DNA from: Candidatus Hydrogenedentota bacterium
Lineage (GTDB): Bacteria > Hydrogenedentota > Hydrogenedentia > Hydrogenedentales > SLHB01
Direction: 5' to 3'
NCBI GenBank assembly: GCA_035416745.1
Contig: DAOLNV010000072.1
Location: forward strand, 1 to 30,070
Length of the DNA stretch: 30,070 nt
Shown here: positions 17,072 through 25,351 of the stretch, one piece after another
How the letters are laid out: every line of letters starts with the position of its first letter
Numbering within the stretch: the stretch's first letter is position 1
Program-made: the position numbers and the translations under genes
Notes under the pieces: model-generated
Databases searched by the model: none
What the model was told of the DNA's origin: nothing
Seen by the model: the letters and a program-made list of their open reading frames with translations, nothing else

Positions 17072-17728
17072 ATGACACCCCGCCACACAGGCCAGGATGA
17101 GGTTCAACAACTGTGCCTTCAGCTCATCGACGGCCAGGTTGGTCCGGATGCCGCCGCGACGCAAAAGGCGCTCCTGGCCTTCTGCGCCCTTGTCAAGAAA
17201 TGGAACCCCTTTGCCTCGCTGGTATCTTCCCAAGACGCCGAACGGCTCTGGCTTCACATCGCCGATTCACTCAGCCTGCTCGAAACCATCCATCGCCTGG
17301 GTGGCTCTTTGCCCCGGCTGTTCGACATCGGGAGCGGGGCCGGATTTCCGGCTATCCCCTTGGCATTGGCCATGCCCGGCCTGCAGGTTACAATGGTCGA
17401 GCGGTCCCGCAAAAAGGCGGGTTTCCTCGAGAATGCCCTCGGCGAACTGGCACTTCTGCCGCGCGCAACAATACTGCAAGGGACGTTTCCGCAGGAGATC
17501 GCCCTGGAAAAGCCCGGCGGATGGCTTATCACCGCACGCGCGGTGGAAGACCCCGGGAACCTGTGGCCGGGTGTGCGTGCTCTGGTGCAAGAAGGCGCCA
17601 CTTTCCTCTGCCAATGGCCTGATTTGCCGCTTGGGGCAGACAAAATGTTCCACGTGGAACAGTTAATTGATGACTGGACCCAAACCGGGCTCCGGCGCGG
17701 CTCTCTCCACATAATCCAAAACCGGTGA
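17072..17728 (+). CDS. rsmG: 16S rRNA (guanine-527-N7)-methyltransferase
   Basis: The 218-residue protein is RsmG (GidB). KWNPFASL and HIADSLSLL correspond to the family's WN..NLT and H..DSL blocks, and DIGSGAGFPAIPLA (85-98) is the S-adenosylmethionine loop, followed by VERSRKK and TARAV. It methylates G527 of 16S rRNA; its loss usually gives low-level streptomycin resistance. Start at 17072 is preferred over the frame extension to 17012 because GGAGAA lies upstream and family similarity begins there. Near the 3' end the codons for MFHVEQ contain a perfect parS-like palindrome. In many bacteria rsmG precedes parA-parB; here an unrelated ABC transporter operon converges on it. Confidence 0.92.
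   Translation: MTPRHTGQDEVQQLCLQLIDGQVGPDAAATQKALLAFCALVKKWNPFASLVSSQDAERLWLHIADSLSLLETIHRLGGSLPRLFDIGSGAGFPAIPLALAMPGLQVTMVERSRKKAGFLENALGELALLPRATILQGTFPQEIALEKPGGWLITARAVEDPGNLWPGVRALVQEGATFLCQWPDLPLGADKMFHVEQLIDDWTQTGLRRGSLHIIQNR
17646..17661. promoter_or_regulatory. parS-like ParB-binding palindrome inside rsmG
   Basis: TGTTCCACGTGGAACA is a perfect 16-bp palindrome and matches the chromosomal parS consensus (TGTTnCACGTGnAACA). It lies within the rsmG coding region, encoding MFHVEQ. ParB loads on such sites to organise the replication origin region. Confidence 0.75.
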
Positions 17729-17766
17729 TCGCTCGAAAGAACCCGCAAGCCCTCTCCTGCCCCCAA

Positions 17767-17786
17767 AAGGTTCCACGTGGAACCTT
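17767..17786. promoter_or_regulatory. second parS-like palindrome, between rsmG and the ABC permease
   Basis: AAGGTTCCACGTGGAACCTT is a perfect 20-bp palindrome with the GTTCCACGTGGAAC core. Its centre is 123 bp from that of the first copy. It ends at the base next to the stop codon of the converging permease gene. With no loop, it suits protein binding better than transcription termination. Confidence 0.72.
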
Positions 17787-19466
17787 CTACCCTTTCATCC
17801 CCGTCAAGGTGATGCCCTGAATGAACTCCCGCTGCGCCACAAAGAACAGGATTATGATGGGCAAGGTCATCATTACAGCCCCCGCCATCATCAGGCCGTA
17901 GTCCCCAGTCTTGAACACCTTCAGCGCAAACAATCCAAGGCTCAACGGATACAGCGCCTGGTCATTGACATAGATCAGCGGCCCCATGAAGTCGTTCCAC
18001 ACAGCCAGCGACGTGAAGATCCCAATCGTCGCCAAGGCGGGTTTTATCAAGGGCATGATGATCCGCCAGTAAATCCCCAGGTATCCGCACCCGTCAATCT
18101 TCGCGCTGTCCTCCAAATCCCCCGGGATGCTCCGCATGAACTGCCGCAGCAGGAAAATGTAGAACGCGCTTCCAAAGAACGACACCACCCACAACGGTTT
18201 CAGGGTGTTGTACCATCCGAGATTCTTGAATATGAGGAACACCGGAATCATTGTCACCTGCGGCGGAATCATCAAGGTCGCCAAAACCAAAAAGAAACAA
18301 AAATCCCGTGCCGGCCATCTCAGCCGCGCAAACGAGAACGCAACCAGCGAGGACCCCACAATCTGCCCCAACACATTCAGCACCACCAACACCAGACTGT
18401 TCCGCAGATACATCGTCACTGGAATCATTCGCAGCACTTCACGGTAGTTGAACATATACTTGTTCGCGACCGCTTTCGGCCGCAATGCCCGGTTGAAATC
18501 CAGCGTGACCCGGAGTCTGCCCTGTTCACGGAAATCCGACGGTCCTGCCTCCCTTATCCGCAGCCAGTTTTTGGTTTCGACCGAGTGGTCCATCTCGCTT
18601 GGGAACTGCCATGCCCATTCCTGCCACTGGTCGCTCCCCAGAAAACCCTTTTGAACGGATTCATACCGCACGCCTGCCATCTCGAGCGTGCAGTTCACCT
18701 CGTGCCAAGAGCGGTCGGCATGATTGCTGACCACTACCTTCTTGAGGTTCTCGGGCGCCATGTTCATCGGCACAATCGCCTGAACCGTGAACGAATCCTG
18801 GTTTTCGAAGGAATAGTGCAGCTCCTTCGATGCGCGCCGGAGACCCGTCTTCCTGTCCACGAGCTGGACATTGCTTCCCTTAGCCACCGTCCATGGGATA
18901 TAGCCCCCTTCCGTGGGGTATTCCACCGACATATCCCAGCCGTGCAAGACCACGTCTGAGAGCGAGGCCCGCCGGTAGACCATGTCAAAGACCTCGTACA
19001 CGATCTCATCGGTCACCTCGCCGCCGAACCAGGACGTCACCACCAACTCGTTTTTCTCGAACAGATGGTCCGGCGCGCGCTTGAGCACCCGGTTGAAAAC
19101 ACCCTTTGCCAGGTCGGGCTCCCGCAGATACTGCCCGTACAGGCCGGGCAGGCGGCCCTGCATAGACACCAGACGCTCCGTGATTGCGGCTTCAACAGGC
19201 CCCGCGAGACGCTCCCAGTCTTCCTCCCTGACGCGTACCGGGCGCACGGGCTTCTCATTCTCGCGAATCCGTATGTATGGAGAGCTTGCCACTCCCTCGG
19301 GAATCTGCGGCACCCATTTCGGCGGATACATCTCGTCCGGAACCTTGCAGCTCGTGCTGAACAGCCAGATGAACGGAATCGCAAAGACAAACGACCCCAT
19401 CGCCAACACGACGTGGAGAAAAGCCCGCCTCGCTATCCGCTCAACCTTTCCAATGCGTCGAACCAC
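17787..19466 (-). CDS. MalG-type carbohydrate ABC permease with a large extracytoplasmic insert
   Basis: The 559-residue protein is twice the usual length. Residues 14-38 form the first membrane helix and PPKWVPQIP (48-56) matches the normal segment after it. About 280 residues of soluble, beta-rich sequence then intervene before NYREVLRMIPVTMYLRNS (340-357), where the standard permease resumes. The remaining five helices and the ATPase-contact (EAA) loop EDSAKIDGCGYLGIYWRIIMP (written in part) at about 452-471 are normal. The insert falls in the first periplasmic loop, so it probably faces the binding protein or substrate. GTG start with AGGAGAT upstream. It begins 14 bases after the binding-protein/permease fusion gene and forms an importer with it; no ATPase gene is nearby. 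Confidence 0.85.
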   Translation of the reverse strand: MVRRIGKVERIARRAFLHVVLAMGSFVFAIPFIWLFSTSCKVPDEMYPPKWVPQIPEGVASSPYIRIRENEKPVRPVRVREEDWERLAGPVEAAITERLVSMQGRLPGLYGQYLREPDLAKGVFNRVLKRAPDHLFEKNELVVTSWFGGEVTDEIVYEVFDMVYRRASLSDVVLHGWDMSVEYPTEGGYIPWTVAKGSNVQLVDRKTGLRRASKELHYSFENQDSFTVQAIVPMNMAPENLKKVVVSNHADRSWHEVNCTLEMAGVRYESVQKGFLGSDQWQEWAWQFPSEMDHSVETKNWLRIREAGPSDFREQGRLRVTLDFNRALRPKAVANKYMFNYREVLRMIPVTMYLRNSLVLVVLNVLGQIVGSSLVAFSFARLRWPARDFCFFLVLATLMIPPQVTMIPVFLIFKNLGWYNTLKPLWVVSFFGSAFYIFLLRQFMRSIPGDLEDSAKIDGCGYLGIYWRIIMPLIKPALATIGIFTSLAVWNDFMGPLIYVNDQALYPLSLGLFALKVFKTGDYGLMMAGAVMMTLPIIILFFVAQREFIQGITLTGMKG

Positions 19467-19480
19467 TGGCGCATCATCTC

Positions 19481-21910
19481 CTACTTATCGCTCTCGTAAT
19501 AAACCCACTTCCTCGACAATCGGAGTTGGACTATGGTCAATACCAGGATAATCGCGAACAACACCCAAGCCAGGGCGGCAGCATATCCCATGCGCATATA
19601 CCGGAAGGCGTTGTTGAACAGCTCATACACATAAAACAAGGTCGAGTTCACGGGACCGCCCTGCGTCATCACGTACGCCTGCGTGAAAATCTGGAACATG
19701 GAAATCAGCCCCATGACCAGATTGAACAGAATATACGGGCTCAGCATCGGCAGCGTAATGCTGAAGAACTTGGTAAACTTCCCCGCCCCGTCTATTTCCG
19801 CGGCCTCGTACAGATGTCTCGGAATCCCTTTGAGACCTGCCAGCCAGACGATCATCCCTCCGCCGGCGCCCCACAGCAACATCAGAATGATCGCGGGCTT
19901 CGACCACATCTGGTCCTGAAGCCACGCCGGGCCGTCCAATCCGAGAAAACCCAGAAACGCATTCAGAATCCCCTCCTGGGGATTGAATATCCACTGCCAC
20001 AGAATTGCCGCCGCCACCGCCGGCATGATCGCTGGAAGGTAGAAAAACGTCCGGTAGACCGCCATTCCCTTCACTTCGTAGCTCAACAACATGGCGATCC
20101 CCAATCCCACCGCCATGCTCAAAGGGACGCTCAGGGCGATATACAACGTGTTCCAAAGAGATTTGAAGAACAACGGTTCAGCCGTGAACATGTTGAGATA
20201 GTTGTTCAACCCTACGAACTTTGGCGGCGAGAACACATCGTATTCACAGAAGCTCATGATCAATGAGAAGACAATCGGGCCTCCCCAGAACACCAGAAAC
20301 CCGATGAACCACGGCGTGGCGAAGGCATACCCTGCATAATACTCTCTCCGGAAATATCCCGTGCTCCGCAATCCCCGCTCAAAATACCAGAACACCCCTC
20401 CAAACAGCGCGAGGATCACCACGCCGTATACCACCAGTACGGGTGTCCAACTGATTTCAGGGTACGCCTTGGGATGAAAGAGACGGTCCAGCTCCCTTTG
20501 AACGATCTCCGTCTGGTAATCCAGCGCCATCTTCGCATTCCGGCGAATATCGGCCGGGTCAAAGGTCTTGTAGATACCCGCCTCCATAGCGCGTACCTGG
20601 GCATTCCACAACACCTGGCCCACCGCCGTAACCGGGCGGCACTTCGAGTACGGCAGCGCCTCGACAAACACCTGTTTTGCTGTCTTGAACCGCTCCGGTA
20701 CCTCGGGATCGCTGTAGATATAATATTCGTTGGCCCATTCGGCCACGCTCTTCCGCGCCTGGATTTGGGGAAGAAAGATGTTGCCGCTCCCGCGCGCGAA
20801 TTGCCGTTGCTCGTCGCACTTAATCTTGACGGCACGCTGGGAAACCATGTATTTCATGAACTCCCACGCCTCACGCGGATGCTTGGCCCCCCGGGGTATG
20901 ACCAGCGACCACCCCCCGCACCAGCCCAGGCGCTGCTTTCCCTCTGGCGCCGGAGCAAGGGTTACCCCGAAATTCAGGTCGCGCTTCAGGTTAATGATCT
21001 GCCCGATGTATTCATCGCAGTCGATGCGCATGGCAATCTTGCCGCGCAGAAACGGGTCGAGATCGGTACCTTCCTGGCTGGATTGAAACGCCGTCACCTC
21101 CTTTGCCCCGCCCATCAGGTCGTACAGCTCGGTCATGTAGGCCAGCGCCTCAACGACCTCCGGTGAGTTCAGCGTGCACGTCCGCCCGTCCTCACTCATG
21201 AACTCGCCCCCGTTCAGCCACCCGTAGATGTACAGCCACGAATTCCCGTAATTAGGAACGAACCCCACCGAGACCAGCTTGCCCGAAGCATCCCGTTCGG
21301 TCATGATCCGCGTGGCGTCTTTCAACTGCTGCCACGTCCTCGGCGGCCCTACCCTCGTGGGGTCCTCCGGGTCTACGCAGCCCGCGGCGATCAGCTCGTC
21401 GGAGTATTTTTCCAGCAGATCTTTGTTATAGAAAAGGGCTCTACTGTCTGTGCGCGTTGGAACCGCGTACAGCTTCCCCTCGTAACACGCCTCGAGCCAG
21501 CACGGACGGTAGAAGTCTTCCTCGCGCAGTGTTGACGGGTCGTCCGGGCGCTCCCGCAGGTCCTCTTCATAGAATTCCTGCAACGACATGAACGCCCCGC
21601 GCGCCGCCCATTCCCCCACCGCGAACCGATCGAAGAACACCACGTCTGGCGGGTCGCCGCCCGTTATGCTGCAGAGAAGCCGTTGCGGATCGTCCGTTTT
21701 GTTGATCGACGCGCTCTGGCCCATGACCACTTTGATACGGGGCTTGCCGTCGCTCCCGTCGTGAAAAGCCTCAAAACCATGGACCACGCCTCCCGCGAAG
21801 TTATCCAGCTCCTCTCCCCAATAATACAAAGTCACCGTTTCGGACGCGGAGGCACATATGGCGGCCGTCACAAAACCGATAAAGGACAAGAATGCCGCCG
21901 TCTTGCGCAA
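19481..21910 (-). CDS. fusion of extracellular sugar-binding protein and MalF-type ABC permease
   Basis: The 809-residue protein joins two importer parts normally made separately. After a signal sequence (about 1-23) comes a family 1 solute-binding domain (about 24-480): VTLYYWGEEL, GGDPPDVVFFD, YAVPTRTDSRALFYNK and GWCGGWSLVIPRGAKHP are typical. A linker helix (about 489-507) leads to a MalF/UgpA-like MetI domain with six helices, including EAAEIDGAGKFTKFFSITLP (702-721), the ATPase-contact loop. Topology is consistent: binding domain outside, linker helix going in. I prefer the TTG at 21910, which places the signal sequence at the N-terminus behind a GGGGG site; the frame extends to a GTG at 22021 through an unlikely Cys-rich segment. 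It is first in a two-gene operon with the MalG-type permease. Confidence 0.85.
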   Translation of the reverse strand: MRKTAAFLSFIGFVTAAICASASETVTLYYWGEELDNFAGGVVHGFEAFHDGSDGKPRIKVVMGQSASINKTDDPQRLLCSITGGDPPDVVFFDRFAVGEWAARGAFMSLQEFYEEDLRERPDDPSTLREEDFYRPCWLEACYEGKLYAVPTRTDSRALFYNKDLLEKYSDELIAAGCVDPEDPTRVGPPRTWQQLKDATRIMTERDASGKLVSVGFVPNYGNSWLYIYGWLNGGEFMSEDGRTCTLNSPEVVEALAYMTELYDLMGGAKEVTAFQSSQEGTDLDPFLRGKIAMRIDCDEYIGQIINLKRDLNFGVTLAPAPEGKQRLGWCGGWSLVIPRGAKHPREAWEFMKYMVSQRAVKIKCDEQRQFARGSGNIFLPQIQARKSVAEWANEYYIYSDPEVPERFKTAKQVFVEALPYSKCRPVTAVGQVLWNAQVRAMEAGIYKTFDPADIRRNAKMALDYQTEIVQRELDRLFHPKAYPEISWTPVLVVYGVVILALFGGVFWYFERGLRSTGYFRREYYAGYAFATPWFIGFLVFWGGPIVFSLIMSFCEYDVFSPPKFVGLNNYLNMFTAEPLFFKSLWNTLYIALSVPLSMAVGLGIAMLLSYEVKGMAVYRTFFYLPAIMPAVAAAILWQWIFNPQEGILNAFLGFLGLDGPAWLQDQMWSKPAIILMLLWGAGGGMIVWLAGLKGIPRHLYEAAEIDGAGKFTKFFSITLPMLSPYILFNLVMGLISMFQIFTQAYVMTQGGPVNSTLFYVYELFNNAFRYMRMGYAAALAWVLFAIILVLTIVQLRLSRKWVYYESDK

Positions 21911-22177
21911 AGCACCCCCTAACGTATCGCCAAACCGTGGTTTTCTGGCGCAACCGTGGGCCAGGTCCTCCTGCCCAGCATGCCGGCACATCAGGTCCGC
22001 GCAAGTGAGACATTTCCTCACGCGGCGCCCCGCGCACGCCGCACCCCGGCCAACTGAGCGGAATCACCCGTCCGTATCAAACCACAGCCGCGCCCGCCCG
22101 ATCAAGGAAGAAGGGCCCGCGGGGGTTCGAACAATCCAGCGCGAACGTGATAGGCTGGACCCCGGAGCACATCACTC

Positions 22178-23053
22178 ATGGGAACGGAAAGCGCCGCAGT
22201 ACGGGTCGGACCCGCAGGCTGGTCGTACGACGACTGGCAGGGCATCGTCTATCCCCCCGGCATGCCCCGCCACCTCCATCCTCTTGAGTTTCTCAGCCGG
22301 TACTTCGACACGGTCGAGGTGAATTCCTCGTATTACCGTCCCCTGCCGCCGAACTACGCGGCCAACTGGCTGAATCTGCTCGATGGCAATCCCCGCTTCA
22401 AACTCACCGCGAAGCTGTACAAGGCGTTCACCCATGAACGCGGCTCATGGCCGTCGCAACAGGATATCGACGCCGTTCGCGCCGGCTTCGACCCCCTCAT
22501 GGACGCACGACGGCTGGGCGCGGTGCTGGTCCAGTTCCCGTGGAGCTTCACGCGCACCGTCGAGAACCGCAAATGGCTCGCGCGGGTAGCCGGCACCTTT
22601 TCCGAATATCCTCTTGCCCTCGAAGTGCGCCATGCCTCATGGAACCGCCCTGAGGTCTTCGACGAGCTTGCCCAGCGGGGCATCGCGTTCTGTAATATTG
22701 ACCAGCCATTGTTCGCCAATTCTCTCGGACCCACCGACACGGTGACCGCCCGCGTGGGCTACGTCCGCCTTCACGGCCGGAATGCCGACGACTGGTTTCG
22801 CGAAGACGCCAGCCGCGACGAACGCTACGACTACCTGTACTCACGAGAGGAACTTGGCCAGTGGCTGCGCAAGATCGAGCGCATCCGCGAAATGGCCGCC
22901 GAAGTTTACGCCATCACCAACAACCATTACCGCGGCCAGGCGGTGGTTAACGCCTTCGAGCTTCAGGACGGCCTCGGCATCAAGAAGCAGGCGCCCCTTC
23001 CCGAGTCCCTCATCCAGGCGTACCCTCGCCTCAACGACATCCAACGCGAATAG
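22178..23053 (+). CDS. DUF72 (YecE-like) TIM-barrel protein
   Basis: The 291-residue protein matches the DUF72 family over its whole length. It has VGPAGWSYDDW near the start, FDTVEVNSSYYRPLP, FKLTAKLYKAFTH, LVQFPWSF, LALEVRHASW, and YVRLHGRN followed by ITNNHYRGQAVVNA at the end. The fold is a TIM barrel; the biochemical role of DUF72 is not established, although links to nucleic-acid or metal-dependent hydrolysis have been suggested. ATG start with GGAG about 13 bases upstream. It is divergent from the ABC operon. Confidence 0.88.
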   Translation: MGTESAAVRVGPAGWSYDDWQGIVYPPGMPRHLHPLEFLSRYFDTVEVNSSYYRPLPPNYAANWLNLLDGNPRFKLTAKLYKAFTHERGSWPSQQDIDAVRAGFDPLMDARRLGAVLVQFPWSFTRTVENRKWLARVAGTFSEYPLALEVRHASWNRPEVFDELAQRGIAFCNIDQPLFANSLGPTDTVTARVGYVRLHGRNADDWFREDASRDERYDYLYSREELGQWLRKIERIREMAAEVYAITNNHYRGQAVVNAFELQDGLGIKKQAPLPESLIQAYPRLNDIQRE

Positions 23054-23182
23054 GCCCGTCACCCTGAGCAGCCCGAATCGCGTTATGACATCAGTATGGG
23101 CCGGTCCCAGGACCGGAGGGGGGTTTCCGGCGTGAGAACCGCGAGCCCGGCCTGGAATAAGCGTCCTTACACGCAGAATGTA

Positions 23183-23211
23183 TTGAATATGGCGCTTAAC
23201 GGTAGTGTAAT
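23183..23211 (+). promoter_or_regulatory. candidate sigma-70 promoter for the TPR gene
   Basis: TTGAAT (23183-23188) and TGTAAT (23206-23211) are spaced by exactly 17 bases. The -10 box ends 8 bases before the ATG at 23220, and no Shine-Dalgarno sequence lies between, suggesting a leaderless or nearly leaderless transcript. Confidence 0.45.
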
Positions 23212-23219
23212 AGCAGCCA

Positions 23220-24074
23220 ATGCGATCGCATAAGGTTATATGGTTCATTACGGCTGTGCTCGTGGCCGCAACCGTTTTCGTTGTGGCCACGCGCCAGCCG
23301 GCGCCGCCCAACACGCCTTCGCCTATCGTCGATTTGTCGCCCCAGCAGGCCAATCTGTTGATTGAAACCATGTTGGCCTGTCTCGACGACGATCCCCAGG
23401 GCAGGCGCGTGCGCACGCGCTATGTCGTGGAAGCGGTCGCGGCGCTCGCCGAAGAGGGGGTGATGGAAACGGCGCAGACCTACTTCGCCCTCGGCGTGCT
23501 CCGGTACGGCCAGCGATGGAAAGATGCCCCATTGGGCAAGTCCGAGGCAGCGTTTCGCAAGGCCATCGAATTGGACCCCGACTGGCCCATGCCGCATAAC
23601 GGACTCGGACTCACCCTCATGTACATGGAGCGATTCGAAGAAGCCGAAGCCGCGTTTCGCCACGCCATCCAATTGGACCCGAACTGGAGCCGCCCCCACA
23701 ACGACCTCGCCGTGCTGTTGCGCCATACCAACCGCCTTGATGAAGCCGAGGCGGAGGCCCTCATCGCGCTGTCACTCGACCCGGCCAGCGTCGCCAACAA
23801 CAACAATTATGGCAACGTTCTCCTCAAACGAGGCCGTGTCGAAGAAGCCGAAGCCCAGTACCACAAAGCCATCGAACTGGACCCTCAGGAGCCCGCCCCC
23901 TACTACAATCTCGCGTGCACGTCCGCCCGCCGGGGCGATCGCGACGGGATGCTGGCCTATCTCAACGTCGCGATCGTGCTCGCCGACGTGTTCCGCGAAG
24001 AGGCCAGCGAGGACCGCGAGTTCGCCGCCTACCGCGACGATCCCGCCTTCCGCAAACTTGTTTACCGGGAATGA
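23220..24074 (+). CDS. membrane-anchored tetratricopeptide-repeat protein
   Basis: The 284-residue protein has an N-terminal hydrophobic helix (about residues 6-24) without a clear cleavage site, then about four TPR units between residues 81 and 240. These show the repeated A-x-x-x-F-R-x-A-I-x-L-D-P pattern: AFRKAIELDP, AFRHAIQLDP, ALIALSLDP and QYHKAIELDP. TPRs are protein-binding scaffolds; the partner is unknown. The C-terminal 40 residues (ASEDREFAAYRDDPAFRKLV) are also typical of TPR proteins. There is no visible ribosome site before the ATG, but a promoter-like pair lies right upstream. Two GC hairpins separate it from the following oxidoreductase gene. Confidence 0.8.
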   Translation: MRSHKVIWFITAVLVAATVFVVATRQPAPPNTPSPIVDLSPQQANLLIETMLACLDDDPQGRRVRTRYVVEAVAALAEEGVMETAQTYFALGVLRYGQRWKDAPLGKSEAAFRKAIELDPDWPMPHNGLGLTLMYMERFEEAEAAFRHAIQLDPNWSRPHNDLAVLLRHTNRLDEAEAEALIALSLDPASVANNNNYGNVLLKRGRVEEAEAQYHKAIELDPQEPAPYYNLACTSARRGDRDGMLAYLNVAIVLADVFREEASEDREFAAYRDDPAFRKLVYRE

Positions 24075-24119
24075 GCAGGCCGCCTCCCGCGCCGAGGAAG
24101 ACCGTCCCAAAACGGAGGG

Positions 24120-24167
24120 CCGGTTTTCCAACCGGGCACTCAATCGCCGCGGCCCTTCCGGGCCGCG
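24120..24167 (+). terminator. two consecutive small hairpins after the TPR gene
   Basis: CCGGTT-TTCC-AACCGG (24120-24135) is followed by CGCGGCCC-TTCC-GGGCCGCG (24148-24167). Both have the same 4-base TTCC loop. No T-run follows, so intrinsic termination is uncertain. Confidence 0.35.
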
Positions 24168-24309
24168 CTCCGGCGACCAATCGCTTCGTCCACTGTGTTC
24201 ACACGTGCGCAGCGCCTCGCGCGGCTGGAATCCGTTCGCATGCCGTGACACAATACCTCTCCAAACCGGTTGGCAGACTTTCGTACACGATTGCCCGAGG
24301 GACTTGCGT

Positions 24310-25332
24310 ATGAGCGTCAAGGACAAGGTCCGCGTCGGAGTGATTGGCGCCGGGGGGATGGCGCACAGCGTGCACCTGCCTTCGCTTGGCTGCATCCCGG
24401 AAGCCGAGGTCGTCGCGATCTGCGACCTGGTGCCCGAGCGCGCCAAGGAAGCGGCCGCGAAACACCATATCCCCAGGGTCTACCCGATTCATGCCGAGAT
24501 GCTCGAGCACGAAGTGCTCGACGCGGTGCTGTGCCTCTGTGAACCGGATCGCCAGTTTCGCCCGGCCTACGACGCCCTGTCAGTGGGCAAACACGTAATG
24601 CTCGAGAAACCGCCGGGACTGACGCTCTTTCAAGCTCGAACCCTCATGCGTGCGGCGCGCGAGCACAATTGTATCGTCCAGGTGGCGTTCAACCGGCGCT
24701 TCATCCCCCTTGTGCAAGAGGTCCTGGCCCGCATGCGCAACCTCACCACCGTCAACCAGGTTGTCGGACATTTCATGAAACACGGCACCGCCGCCTTCTG
24801 CGACGGCAGCATCAGCGCGTTCGAATCCGACACCATACATGTCCTCGACTGGGTGCGTTGGGTGGCCGGTGGGAATCCCGTCGCAGGGGCCATGCTCGAG
24901 TCGCGGTTCGGCGACGTCGTGCCCAACGCCTGGAACGCCGTCGTCCGGTTCGACAACGGTGTTGCGGGCGTGATCAAGGCCAACTACATGACGGGCGGCC
25001 GCACCCACATGTTCGAGGTGCACGGTCCGCATGCCAGCGCGTTCATCGACGTGGGATTCGGCTCAGCCACGTGCAGCGCCCGCATCCTGGTCCACGGCAG
25101 CGGCGGCGAGTACTCGCTCGCCGCGAAAGGCGCGGGCGAAAACCAGACCATCGAGCTTGACGGCATACAGCTCGCCGGCAGCCGCGAGTTCTACGCCTAC
25201 TACGGTTTCCTGCAGGAAAACCAGGAATTCATCGCGGCGGTCCGCGAGGGCAGGCCCAACTCGTGCGACATCGAAGACGGCGTGAAAGCGTTCGAGTTCG
25301 CCGAATTCCTCAACGCCCACCGCCTGGCATAG
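24310..25332 (+). CDS. cytoplasmic Gfo/Idh/MocA-family oxidoreductase
   Basis: The 340-residue protein has no signal sequence. It starts VRVGVIGAGGMAHSVHLPSL, a clear Rossmann dinucleotide loop, followed by AICDLV and LEKPPGLT with the family's catalytic Lys. The C-terminal domain carries the substrate site. Members use NAD(P) on sugars, inositols, sugar acids or amino sugars. The ATG at 24310 follows GAGGGAC; the much longer open frame upstream lies over the TPR gene and is not coding. Its stop is 19 bases before the sialidase/SGNH gene, so these two and the URO-D-like gene probably form one operon. That suggests it acts on a sugar released or imported by the locus. Confidence 0.88.
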   Translation: MSVKDKVRVGVIGAGGMAHSVHLPSLGCIPEAEVVAICDLVPERAKEAAAKHHIPRVYPIHAEMLEHEVLDAVLCLCEPDRQFRPAYDALSVGKHVMLEKPPGLTLFQARTLMRAAREHNCIVQVAFNRRFIPLVQEVLARMRNLTTVNQVVGHFMKHGTAAFCDGSISAFESDTIHVLDWVRWVAGGNPVAGAMLESRFGDVVPNAWNAVVRFDNGVAGVIKANYMTGGRTHMFEVHGPHASAFIDVGFGSATCSARILVHGSGGEYSLAAKGAGENQTIELDGIQLAGSREFYAYYGFLQENQEFIAAVREGRPNSCDIEDGVKAFEFAEFLNAHRLA

Positions 25333-25351
25333 GAAGAGAGGATTACTCCAA

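Noticed and set aside
17767..17786. The second palindrome as an intrinsic terminator for the converging genes
   Set aside because: It has no loop and no T-run, and its core is the same as that of the copy inside rsmG, which fits ParB binding better.
21911..22021. N-terminal extension of the binding-protein/permease fusion to the GTG at 22021
   Set aside because: The added 37 residues are rich in Cys, His and Arg and would precede the signal sequence, blocking a normal export signal; TTG 21910 has a purine-rich site just upstream.
23524..24309. Long in-frame extension upstream of the second Gfo/Idh/MocA gene
   Set aside because: It is rich in Pro, Ser, Thr and Arg, overlaps the TPR gene in another frame, and family similarity begins exactly at the ATG at 24310.
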